Shown here: positions 7,583 to 15,500 of the stretch, one piece after another
How positions within the stretch are numbered: position 1 is the first letter of the stretch
Layout of the letters: each line of letters opens with the position of its first letter
The notes under the pieces: model-generated
What the model was told of the DNA's origin: nothing
The model's database searches: none
The model's input: only the letters and a program-made list of their open reading frames with translations
From: Chloroflexota bacterium
GTDB taxonomy: Bacteria > Chloroflexota > Limnocylindria > Limnocylindrales > CSP1-4
Assembly: GCA_003141955.1 (NCBI GenBank)
Contig: PLOC01000033.1
Coordinates: forward strand, 1 to 64,000
Reading direction: 5' to 3'
DNA: 64,000 nt
Position numbers and translations under genes: made by a program

Positions 7583-8838
7583 CCGAGTCGCGGCGCCCCC
7601 GCAGGCAACCGCCACTCCCGCGCCCCAGCGCCGTCGTCGATCCGAGGATCGGCGACTTCGGCCCGGCGCTCCTTGCCCTGGAGGACGGTCGTGTCTTCCC
7701 CGGCATCGCCTTCGGCTCGCAGCACTCCGGTCAGGGCGACCTCGTCGTGAACACCAGCCAGACCGGCTACCAGGAGATCGCCACCGACCCCAGCTATGCT
7801 GGCCAGCTGGTCGTCATGACCTACCCGCTCATCGGCAACTACGGCCGCGTCCGCTACGACGACCAGTCCGAGCGGCCCTGGCTGCGTGGCCTGATCGTGG
7901 CCAACGCCACCGCGGCCGTGCTCGACGACGCCCGCCAGCTGGCCACGATGCTGCGCGAGGCCGGCATCCCGGCGATCGCCGGCGTCGACACCCGAGCCCT
8001 GGCCCGACACCTCCGATCGAGCGGCAGCCTGCGCGCCATCGTGACCGCGCCGGGCCAGACCGATCCGCAGGAGGCGCGCGAGCTCGCCCGCAGAGTCCCT
8101 CGCTGGGAAGACCAGGACTTCGTGGCCGAGGTCTCGCCCGTGGCCGCGCGCGACGAAGGCGACCCCTCCGAGGGCGGCCCGCTCGTCGCGATCCTGGACT
8201 TCGGGCTCAAGACGAACATCGTGCGCAGCCTTCGCCGGCGGGGTGCGCGGGTGCGGATCCTCCCTCACACCGCTACCTCGGCGGAGGCGCTTGCCCCGGA
8301 CGTGGACGGCGTCGTCTTCTCGCCGGGACCCGGCGACCCGGCCCGCCTGGACGGCCCGGTGGCCCTAGCCGCCGCCGCGATCCGGGATGGGCGGCCGCTT
8401 CTCGGAATCTGCCTGGGCCACCAGATAATCGGCCGGGCCGCCGGCGCCGGCACAAGACGCCTGCCCTTCGGCCACCACGCCGCGAACCACCCGGTGAAAG
8501 ACCTCGAGACGGGGCTGGTCCAGGTCACGGCGCAGAACCACGAGGTCACGGTGATCGGCGAGACGCTGCCGGAGGCCAGCGGCTTCGTGGTCAGCCAGAT
8601 TGACCTGAACGACGGGTCGGTGGAGGGGCTGCGGCATCGCACGCTGCCGATCGAGACGGTCCAGTACCACCCCGAGGGTGGCCCCGGGCCCCTTGACGCG
8701 CTGGCGGTCTTCGACCGGTTCGTCGCCGCTGCCCGCGCCCGCCACGGCGGCACGGCGCCCGAAGCCACGGTCGGCAGGGTTGAGCCGGTCCACCTCGACA
8801 CGGCCGAGCTGGCGAGGCGACTGCACGGTATGGGGTGA
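7579..8838 (+). CDS. carA: Carbamoyl-phosphate synthase, small (glutaminase) subunit
   Basis: A 419-residue CarA that hydrolyses glutamine and passes ammonia to CarB for carbamoyl phosphate, feeding pyrimidine and arginine synthesis. The N-terminal small-subunit domain (ALLALEDGRVFPGIAFG, NTSQTGYQEIATDPSYAGQ) is followed by a class I glutamine amidotransferase domain with FSPGPGDP, the nucleophile Cys in GICLGHQ, and the His/Glu pair in QYHPE. The GTG start is chosen because it overlaps the leader-ORF stop and the protein then has about 20 extra N-terminal residues against the usual length. A C-terminal tail of some 30 residues is also longer than in E. coli. Control is by the PyrR-type leader upstream. 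Confidence 0.95.
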   Translation: MTESRRPRRQPPLPRPSAVVDPRIGDFGPALLALEDGRVFPGIAFGSQHSGQGDLVVNTSQTGYQEIATDPSYAGQLVVMTYPLIGNYGRVRYDDQSERPWLRGLIVANATAAVLDDARQLATMLREAGIPAIAGVDTRALARHLRSSGSLRAIVTAPGQTDPQEARELARRVPRWEDQDFVAEVSPVAARDEGDPSEGGPLVAILDFGLKTNIVRSLRRRGARVRILPHTATSAEALAPDVDGVVFSPGPGDPARLDGPVALAAAAIRDGRPLLGICLGHQIIGRAAGAGTRRLPFGHHAANHPVKDLETGLVQVTAQNHEVTVIGETLPEASGFVVSQIDLNDGSVEGLRHRTLPIETVQYHPEGGPGPLDALAVFDRFVAAARARHGGTAPEATVGRVEPVHLDTAELARRLHGMG

Positions 8839-8870
8839 CCGAGTCCGGAGAGCGCGTGGGAGACGGAGAC

Positions 8871-8913
8871 GGCCTTCGGCGAACGGACTGGCCTTCGGCG
8901 AATGGACGGCCGG
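8871..8913 (+). repeat. Direct repeat, left copy, flanking the VapBC island
   Basis: GGCCTTCGGCGAACGGACT followed by GGCCTTCGGCGAATGGACGG, itself an internal near-repeat with a 19-base period. A close copy lies at 10954-10996 in the same orientation, on the other side of two VapBC modules and a broken SEC-C gene. The rest of 8839-9043 shows no gene. Confidence 0.5.
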
Positions 8914-9043
8914 CCGCCGTTGGACGTCATTGACCACCCAAAAACAGTCTGGTGGGTACGCTCACTTCGATTGGGCGCCAGGCGGCCGCTCGCCCCTAGA
9001 TCGCTGGCTTGACGGGCCAGGAGCAGCTGGCCAGAATAGCCAT

Positions 9044-9337
9044 ATGCGGACCACCACCATCACTGAAGCCAAGAACGGCCTGAGCGCCCTCATCGACCGA
9101 GTCAGGTCCGGCGAAACCATCGTCATCCTGGACCGCGGAACTCCGGTCGCGCGGCTGGAGCCTGTAACGAGCGATCCAGACGCAAGTGGGCGGATGAAGC
9201 GGTTGGGGCGGGCCGGCATCGTTCGGGCCGGGAACGCCGCTGCCCCAATGGATCTAATTCGAACCCCGGCTCCCGGGCTTGTTGTGGGGGCGAGCGCCGT
9301 CCAGGTGGTTCTCGACGAGCGGCGAGCCGGCAGGTGA
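9044..9337 (+). CDS. Phd/YefM-family antitoxin (VapB1)
   Basis: A 97-residue antitoxin. The N-terminal half (MRTTTITEAKNGLSALIDRV, then GETIVILDRGTPVARLEPV) is the Phd/YefM DNA-binding fold; the longer C-terminal tail should wrap the toxin. The ATG at 9044 gives the standard family start. Its stop overlaps the GTG of the PIN toxin by 4 bp, the normal VapBC arrangement. Such antitoxins usually repress their own promoter together with the toxin. Confidence 0.85.
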   Translation: MRTTTITEAKNGLSALIDRVRSGETIVILDRGTPVARLEPVTSDPDASGRMKRLGRAGIVRAGNAAAPMDLIRTPAPGLVVGASAVQVVLDERRAGR

Positions 9338-9774
9338 GGTTCTGGGACAGCTCCGCTCTGATCCCCCTGCTCGTGGCCGAACTATCCAGTCCCGCGGTGA
9401 TGGGGGAGTACGAACGCGACCCCGACATCCTTGTCTGGTGGGCCAGCGAGGTCGAGTGCGTTTCGGCTCTGGCTCGCCTCGAGCGTGAGGGGAGCCTTTC
9501 GGCAGCCTCGATGACCGAAGCGCTACGGCGCCTCTCGGCGTTGGCGCAATCGTGGGGCCAAGTCGAGCCGGTTTCACCCGTTCGCCGGACTGCCGTCCGC
9601 CTGCTGCGCGTCCACCCGCTGCGAGCCGCCGACGCACTCCAGCTCAGCGCCGCCCTGGCCGCCGCCGAGGACCAACCGCAGACGTTGCCATTCGTCACCC
9701 TGGACGCGCGTCTGGCTCAGGCAGCGGAGCGGGAGGGCTTCCCAATCGTCCTTGGGTCGTTCCCGTCCGAATAG
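9334..9774 (+). CDS. PIN-domain toxin (VapC1)
   Basis: A 146-residue PIN-domain ribonuclease toxin. The acidic Mg-binding residues are visible as Asp in MRFWDSSALIPLL near the start, Glu in WASEVECVSALAR, Asp in HPLRAADALQLSAAL, and Asp in FVTLDARLAQAA. VapC toxins cut tRNA or rRNA loops until neutralised by the cognate VapB. It begins at GTG inside the antitoxin stop, so the two are translationally coupled. Confidence 0.85.
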   Translation: MRFWDSSALIPLLVAELSSPAVMGEYERDPDILVWWASEVECVSALARLEREGSLSAASMTEALRRLSALAQSWGQVEPVSPVRRTAVRLLRVHPLRAADALQLSAALAAAEDQPQTLPFVTLDARLAQAAEREGFPIVLGSFPSE

Positions 9775-9804
9775 ATGCTCCAGCGCGCTGGATCGGCCGA
9801 CGGA

Positions 9805-9824
9805 TGTGCTACATTGTGCTACAT
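9805..9824 (+). promoter_or_regulatory. Tandem 10-bp direct repeat, likely VapBC2 operator
   Basis: TGTGCTACAT occurs twice head to tail, ending 18 bp before the antitoxin start at 9843. Repeats placed between toxin-antitoxin promoter and start usually bind the antitoxin for autoregulation. AT content is locally higher than around it, consistent with a promoter. Confidence 0.55.
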
Positions 9825-9842
9825 GCGGGTTGAGTCACGATC

Positions 9843-10145
9843 ATGAGCGAAGGGGACGCACCCGCGCATGTGGGAGTGCGTGAGCTCCGTCAGAACCTTT
9901 CCGTCTACCTGCGGCGTGTGGAGCAGGGTGAAACGCTCGACGTCACCGAACACGGCCGTCTGGTGGCGCGACTCGCGCCGGCGCCGGCTCCGGAGACGAG
10001 CAACCTGGACCGCCTGATCGCCGAGGGCCGCGCTACGCCGGCCAGTCGCTCGATCGATGCCCTCCCGGAGCCGAGGGAACTCGAGCCAGGCGCCCAGAGT
10101 CTCTCGGAAGCGCTCCGCCGGATGCGCGAGGATGAGCGCTCGTGA
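9843..10145 (+). CDS. Phd/YefM-family antitoxin (VapB2)
   Basis: A 100-residue antitoxin with the classic VGVRELRQNLSVYLRRVEQG and VTEHGRLVARLAP segments of the Phd/YefM domain and an acidic C-terminal helix (SLSEALRRMREDE) for toxin binding. ATG 9843 is the first sensible start after the direct-repeat operator. Stop overlaps the following PIN gene by 4 bp. Confidence 0.88.
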   Translation: MSEGDAPAHVGVRELRQNLSVYLRRVEQGETLDVTEHGRLVARLAPAPAPETSNLDRLIAEGRATPASRSIDALPEPRELEPGAQSLSEALRRMREDERS

Positions 10146-10543
10146 GCCCGGTCTATGTCGACTCGTCGGCCCTGGTCAAGCTCCTCGTTCGGGAGGCCGA
10201 GAGCGACGCGCTTCGGCGGTATCTCAGTTCGGCCGGGCCCCTCACGTCGAGCATTCTCGCCACCGTCGAGGTAGCGCGCGCCGTCGCCCGGTCGGCTCCC
10301 GACTCAAGCGCCGCCGTGGCCGCCGTGTTCGAGACGCTGTCGGTGCTGGCCTTCGACGCTCGAATCGCTGCCCGCGCAGCCGCGCTGAGTCCCGCAGGCT
10401 TGCGCGCGCTCGAGGCCATCCACCTCGCGACGGCCCTCGAGCTGGCGGACGAGCTGGCCGCCTTCGTTAGCTATGACGACCGCCTCTCTGCCGCGGCCCG
10501 AGATCTGGGCATGCCGGTGGTGTCCCCAGCGAGCGACGCCTGA
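10142..10543 (+). CDS. PIN-domain toxin (VapC2)
   Basis: A 133-residue PIN ribonuclease. The active-site acids appear as Asp in VYVDSSALVKLL, Glu in [13 protein letters not shown], and the paired Asp residues in AFVSYDDRLSAAA; LRALEAIHLATALELA is the typical helix before them. Start GTG overlaps the antitoxin stop. Second VapBC module in 1.5 kb; the two pairs are only distantly similar, so they are not a recent duplication. Confidence 0.88.
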   Translation: MSPVYVDSSALVKLLVREAESDALRRYLSSAGPLTSSILATVEVARAVARSAPDSSAAVAAVFETLSVLAFDARIAARAAALSPAGLRALEAIHLATALELADELAAFVSYDDRLSAAARDLGMPVVSPASDA

Positions 10544-10569
10544 GGACATCGAGGCGCAGGACAAGAACA

Positions 10570-10602
10570 GACCCCGGGGCAATCGCCCCGAGACCCGGGG
10601 TC
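10570..10602. terminator. Nested hairpin between convergent genes
   Basis: An outer stem GACCCCGGG / CCCGGGGTC encloses an inner GGGGC-AATC-GCCCC stem, so two folds compete. It lies between vapC2 (plus) and the SEC-C remnant (minus) and could act as a bidirectional terminator, although no T-run follows. Confidence 0.45.
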
Positions 10603-10607
10603 CGGAC

Positions 10608-10791
10608 CTAACGCGAATAGTCGTCCCGCTCGCTACCGTCGAAGTCGCCCGAGCGCAGGCAGCAGCTCTTGGAAGCGCTTCGCGCAGCCGCACGGGCAGA
10701 GATCGTTCCGGCCGAGCTTCTCAGCCAGCTCCTTGTCGCCGTGGACGACCCGGAGTCCGCGCCGAACCTTCGTCTCGGACGGGTATCCCAC
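10608..10791 (-). pseudogene. Frameshifted SEC-C metal-binding protein
   Basis: From a GTG at 10791 the reading frame gives [20 protein letters not shown], then [20 protein letters not shown], the zinc-binding SEC-C motif GRNDxCPCG. The expected continuation, [20 protein letters not shown], is present in another frame and ends at 10608. One extra base near 10671-10672 (CGC-TTC-C-AAG) separates them. With the base removed the protein would have about 60 residues and a complete CPCG...CC ligand set. Either a recent inactivation or an assembly error. Confidence 0.75.
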
Positions 10792-10805
10792 ACCTGCGCT
10801 TACCG

Positions 10806-10853
10806 CTAGGCTCGAAAGGAGGGCAGGTTCTCGAATTCGCCGTGGCGCACCAT
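10806..10853 (-). CDS. Possible 15-residue leader peptide
   Basis: ATG with GGAGG seven bases upstream, encoding [15 protein letters not shown] and stopping 14 bp before the SEC-C start. The Shine-Dalgarno is better than that of the SEC-C gene itself, so it could be a coupling leader; it may equally be chance. Confidence 0.3.
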   Translation of the reverse strand: MVRHGEFENLPSFRA

Positions 10854-10953
10854 GACGGACCTCCTCTCAACTGCCTGACCACGCGGCCAGGGTAGGGGAG
10901 TGTCCCAGAATTGGCGATCCCATCCGGCGACGACTGTCTTGGGCAACCGCCTC

Positions 10954-10996
10954 GGCCTTCGGCGCCCGACTGGCCTTCGGCCGAAAGGACGGACGG
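10954..10996 (+). repeat. Direct repeat, right copy
   Basis: GGCCTTCGGCGCCCGACT then GGCCTTCGGCCGAAAGGACGG, matching the copy at 8871-8913 with one single-base gap each way and a few substitutions. The 10860-11223 interval holds no other recognisable feature. Confidence 0.5.
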
Positions 10997-11223
10997 AGGA
11001 CGGGTTCAGACGGAGGACGCGCCCGCAAGCGCTTATGAGACCATTGGCGGCCGCGAGCGGCCTCTGATGTGCATTGGTAGCGAGCAGCGAAGAGCTTGGG
11101 GGAGATACAGTGAACGCTGCTGATTGTGAAGTCAGTGCGATCCTTCGCCGCGGCAAGAACGATGGCAGAACGGCGCTACGGGGGGGGGTCGGATGGCATC
11201 CGGAACGCGGGGAGGACCCGGAA

Positions 11224-11856
11224 GTGGCCGATTTCTGCTACACGACAGTTCCAGGGAAGATCAAGCCCCTTCTTGCCAAGGTGCGCGAAGTCGGCGTGCC
11301 CAAGAGGGCCGGCGTTCAATGGCTGAAGACTCTTGGCTTCACTTCGAGCAATGACGCCAGCCTGCTCAAGGTTCTGACGCAGATTGACCTGATCGATGCT
11401 GGCTCGAGTCCGACCGCTCGCTGGAATAGGTACAGAGGGGCGGACTACCGCAGCGTCCTCGCCGAGGCGATCGTTCAAGGCTACTCGGAACTGTATTCCG
11501 TATACCCTGACGCCCACCGGCGGTCCAACGAGGAACTCGATCACGTGTTCAGCACCCACTCCGAAGGTGGGAAGCAGGTGATCTCCAAGACAATCAGCAC
11601 CTTCAAAGCACTCGTCGAGTTGGCTGACTTCTCAGCTACGCCCCAGACCGCAGCCGGCGCGCCGACGGCGAGATCTAGCGTGCCGGAGCCCTCCACGCCG
11701 GCGAACGCCGCCCCTGGCCGGGGGTCTGCAGGTTTTCCCGACGTCCACATCGACCTGCAGATCCACATATCGCCGGAGGCATCTGCAGACCAGATCGACA
11801 AGGTCTTCGAGAGTATTGCTCGCCACCTGTACAGGGCCGGGAAGCCCCGCGAGTGA
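11224..11856 (+). CDS. DUF5343-domain protein
   Basis: A 210-residue protein whose first 150 residues match the DUF5343 pattern: ADFCYTTVPGKIKPLLAKVR, VQWLKTLGFTSSNDASLL-KVL, IDLIDAGSSPTARWNRYRGA, and DHVFSTHSEGGKQVISKTI-STF. GTG 11224 gives the normal family start; the frame extends 50 codons upstream without conservation. A Pro/Ala-rich linker leads to a second small module (VHIDLQIHISPEASADQIDK), a strand-helix segment resembling extensions found in such proteins. The next gene overlaps its stop (TGATG). Function unknown; the domain often occurs in accessory DNA. Confidence 0.7.
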   Translation: MADFCYTTVPGKIKPLLAKVREVGVPKRAGVQWLKTLGFTSSNDASLLKVLTQIDLIDAGSSPTARWNRYRGADYRSVLAEAIVQGYSELYSVYPDAHRRSNEELDHVFSTHSEGGKQVISKTISTFKALVELADFSATPQTAAGAPTARSSVPEPSTPANAAPGRGSAGFPDVHIDLQIHISPEASADQIDKVFESIARHLYRAGKPRE

Positions 11857-12365
11857 TGCCGGCACAGGATGTGCTCGTTGCAGCACAGGCCATTCAGAAA
11901 GACATCTCGGATCTGTTGGGACCCCCCGCCGAAGGCCTGCCAGCGCCAAGTCAGAGCGTGGTGCCCCAGTCCATCGTTAGGGGCACGCGCGGGTACATCG
12001 AAAGCGTGGCCAACCAGGCCAATGGGGCCTACGCGAGCGGCTGGTATGACGCTTGTGGCGTTATGGTGAGGCGGCTTGTTGAGACGCTCATCATCGAAGC
12101 GTTCGAGTGCCACGGACTTGCCACCAAGATCACGAATGCAGGCGGGGACTTCTTTTACCTAGGCGACCTGATAGATGCCTGCCTTGGGGAGAAGACGTGG
12201 AATCTCAGCCGCAACTGCAAGTCGGCTATGCGAAAGCTCAAGGATCTGGGCGACAAGTCGGCGCACAGCCGCCGGTTCGTCGCACACAAGGGAGATCTGG
12301 AGCCCCGGCTTGGGGACATCCGTGTCGTCGTGCAGGAGTTGGTCTATCTCGCAGGCCTGAAGTAG
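11856..12365 (+). CDS. DUF4145-like (HEPN-type?) partner protein
   Basis: A 169-residue helical protein starting at ATG 11856, which shares its A with the stop of the DUF5343 gene; an in-frame GTG at 11853 is possible. The helix GWYDACGVMVRRLVETLIIE, the segment LIDACLGEKTWNLS and the C-terminal LKDLGDKSAHSRR resemble DUF4145/HEPN-like proteins, where a LxxxGNxAAH motif is usual. Tight coupling with DUF5343 suggests a two-component unit. No catalytic HEPN RxxxxH is evident, so an RNase role is not supported by sequence. Confidence 0.6.
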   Translation: MPAQDVLVAAQAIQKDISDLLGPPAEGLPAPSQSVVPQSIVRGTRGYIESVANQANGAYASGWYDACGVMVRRLVETLIIEAFECHGLATKITNAGGDFFYLGDLIDACLGEKTWNLSRNCKSAMRKLKDLGDKSAHSRRFVAHKGDLEPRLGDIRVVVQELVYLAGLK

Positions 12366-12421
12366 GAGCTTGACGTTCGAGCGGCGCCCACCTTGCTGCT
12401 ATCCTTCGCTCAACCTTTGCG

Positions 12422-12462
12422 GCCGGTCCTGTGAGGCCGGCGTACCGGTCCAGTGAGGCCGG
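12422..12462 (+). promoter_or_regulatory. Tandem PyrR-binding loops upstream of carB
   Basis: Same design as before carA: GCCGG-TCCTGTGAGG-CCGGC at 12422-12441 and CCGG-TCCAGTGAGG-CCGG at 12445-12462, loops 22 bases apart. Over about 105 bp the two leaders differ at roughly ten positions, several of them in loops at the N positions of the PyrR consensus. Confidence 0.85.
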
Positions 12463-12473
12463 GAAGGAGGTCC

Positions 12474-12530
12474 ATGGTCGCCTGCAATGAGAACCACCGC
12501 GCCGACTCGGCCGGTGGCCTTTTTGTGTGA
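12474..12530 (+). CDS. carB leader ORF
   Basis: An 18-codon ORF (MVACNENHRADSAGGLFV) with AAGGAGG just before its ATG. It crosses the terminator and ends TGA inside the GTG of carB. The twin before carA shares 15 of 18 residues and the same GTGA overlap, which supports coupled translation. Confidence 0.55.
   Translation: MVACNENHRADSAGGLFV
12494..12524 (+). terminator. Intrinsic terminator (attenuator) before carB
   Basis: Stem CCACCG-C-GCC with GGC-CGGTGG, then CCTTTTT. The T-run ends 2 bases before the carB GTG, so transcription would end right at the start codon when the hairpin forms. Confidence 0.8.
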
Positions 12531-15500
12531 GGCAGTCGCCGTTGCCCGCACCAACCATGCCCGTGCCCGCCAACCCGGCGCCGCGCGCTGAGCGGCCCAA
12601 GCCGAAGAGCGCGCTGATCATCGGCTCCGGGCCAGTCGTCATCGGCCAGGCGGCCGAGTTCGACTATGCGGGCACACAGGCCTGCCGCGCGCTCCGCGCT
12701 GAGGGCGTTCGCACGATCCTGGTGAACTCGAACCCGGCCACGATCATGACCGACGCCGAGGTGGCGGACGCGGTCTACCTCGAGCCGCTCACCGTTGAAG
12801 CCATCGAGCAGGTCATCGCCAAAGAGCGGCCGGAGGGGCTGCTCGCCGGACTCGGCGGCCAGACCGGCCTGAACCTGGCCGTGGCGCTGGCCAGGGCCGG
12901 CGTCCTGGACCGCTACAACGTCCGGCTGATCGGCACGCCGCTGGAAGCGATCGAGATGGCCGAGGACCGCGAGCTGTTCCGCGACCTGCTCGACCGGATC
13001 GGCCAGCCGTACGCGCCGAGCTGGATCGTGGAGGGCGAGACGGAAGAGGCGCGCGACGCGGCGGCTCACGAGGCGCTCACGAAGATCGGCCTGCCGGCGA
13101 TCATCCGGCCCGCCTTCACCCTTGGCGGCACCGGCGGCGGCATCGTCGAGACCGAGGCGGCGTACTGGGAGCGGACCCGGACCGGCCTGCGCCTCAGCCC
13201 CATCCACCAGGTCATGATCGAGCGCTGCCTGGTGGGCTGGCAGGAGATCGAGTACGAGGTCATGCGCGACGCGGACGACACCTGCATCGCCGTCTGCTCG
13301 ATGGAGAACGTCGACCCGCTCGGCATCCACACCGGCGACTCGATCGTGGTCGCGCCGGTCCAGACGCTCCCGGATCCCGTCCACCAGCGCCTCCGCTCTG
13401 CCAGCCTCGCGATCATCCGGGCGCTGGGAGTCGAGGGCGGCTGCAACGTTCAGTTCGCGCTCTCGCCCGACTACGCCGACTACGCGGTCATCGAGGTCAA
13501 CCCGCGCGTCAGCAGATCCTCCGCGCTCGCGTCGAAGGCGACCGGCTATCCCATCGCGCGCGTGGCGGCCCAGATCGCCGCGGGCCGGCGGCTGGCGGAG
13601 ATCCCGAACGTCGTGACGGGGACCACCGTGGCGGCCTTCGAGCCGGCGCTCGACTACGTCGTCGTCAAGCTCCCGCGCTTCCCGTTCGACAAGTTCCCCA
13701 CGGCCGACCGAACGCTGGGCAGCCAGATGAAGGCGACCGGGGAGGTCATGGCGATCGACCGAACCTTCGGCTCGGCGCTGAACAAGGCGCTGCGGGCGCT
13801 CGAACAGGCGGGCGCGGGCTGGCTGGCCGAGAACGCCGGCTGGCAGGCGACGCTCGACTACCTGATGGAGCCGGCGGTCGCGGAGCCGGCTTTTGTCACG
13901 GTCGATACCAGCGGTCTGGTGTGCGAGGCGAGGGCTCACGCCGAGCGGATGGCATATCCGATAGTGCTCAAGCGCTTCCTGGCACCCTCGGACTCGCGGC
14001 TGTGGCGGATCCTCGCCCTTCTGCGGCGGGGCATGCCGGCGGAGCGGATCCGCGGCGTCACGGGCATCTCCGCCTGGTTCCTGTGGGAGTTCGAGCGGGC
14101 GATCGCGCTGGAGCGCGAGGTGCGCAGGTACGGGGCGCGGATCGCGGAGCCACGGGACGATGAGGCGGCCACTCTCCTGGCGACCGTAAAGCGCGCCGGC
14201 TTCGGAGATCGCGAGCTCGCGCAGATGGCGGGGCCCGGCGTGACGGCAGAGGCGATCCGGCTGGCCCGCATGGAGCTGGGCCTGGTGCCGGGCTACGCGA
14301 TGGTGGACACGTGTGCGGCGGAGTTCGCCGCGGAGACGCCCTATTTCTACGCCACGTACGCCGCGGCGGGCTCCGAGCCGGAACTGCCGCCGGTGGAGCG
14401 GCCAGCGGCGCTGGTGATCGGCTCCGGCCCGGTGCGGATCGGGCAGGGGATCGAGTTCGACTACTGCGCCGTCCAGGCCGCGGCCGAGCTCCGCGAACAG
14501 GGCTGGCAGGCGGTCATGATCAACTCGAACCCGGAGACGGTCTCGACCGACTTCGACGCCAGCTCGCGCCTGTATTTCGAGCCGCTCGACTCGGAGAGCG
14601 TGCGTTCGGTCGTGGAGGCCGAATCGCCGGACGGCCGACCGATGCTCGGCGCCTTCGTCCAGTTCGGCGGCCAGACTCCGCTCAACCTGGCCGAGTCCCT
14701 CGCCGCGGCCGGCATCCCGCTGCTCGGCGCGAACCTGGAGACGATCGACCAGGCGGAGGACCGCATTCGCTTCGCCAACCTGGTCGAGGCGGTCGGCATC
14801 CCGCAGCCCGAAGGCGGCATGGCCCGCTCGATCGAGGAGGCGCTCGCGCTGGCCGACCGCATCGGCTACCCGGTCATCGTTCGACCGTCGTTCGTCATCG
14901 GCGGCCTCGCCATCGACTTTTCGTACTCGCCGTCCGATCTGGTCGAGCAGCTGGCCCGTGCGACCGTCGTCGACCCCGATCGGCCGGTTCGGATCGACCG
15001 CTATCTCGAAGGGGTCGAGGTGGACGTGGACGCGATCTCCGACGGCGAGACGGTCCTGATCCCGGGCCTGCTCGAGCACGTCGAGCGGGCCGGCGTCCAT
15101 TCGGGCGACTCGGTCGGGATGTTCCCGCCGCAGACGGTTTCGGTCTCCGACCAGGAGCTGATCGTCGCCGCGATGGATCGGATCGTTCGGGCGTTGGACG
15201 TCCACGGCCTCGTCAACGCTCAGTTCATCGTCCGTGACGACGGGGTGTATCTGATCGAAGTAAACCCGCGCGCCAGTCGCACGGTGCCGTTCATGAGCAA
15301 GGTGACCGGCGTGCCGATGGTCAAGCTGGCGGTCCGAATCGCTCTCGGCGAGACACTGCGCGAGATGGGGTGGGGGAACGGGCTCCTGGAGCCGCCGCCG
15401 CTGGTCGCCGTAAAGGCGCCGGCCTTCTCCACGGCCAAGCTGCGCGGCGTGGACCCATCCGTCGGGCCGGGGATGCAGTCCACCGGCGAGGTCATCGGCA

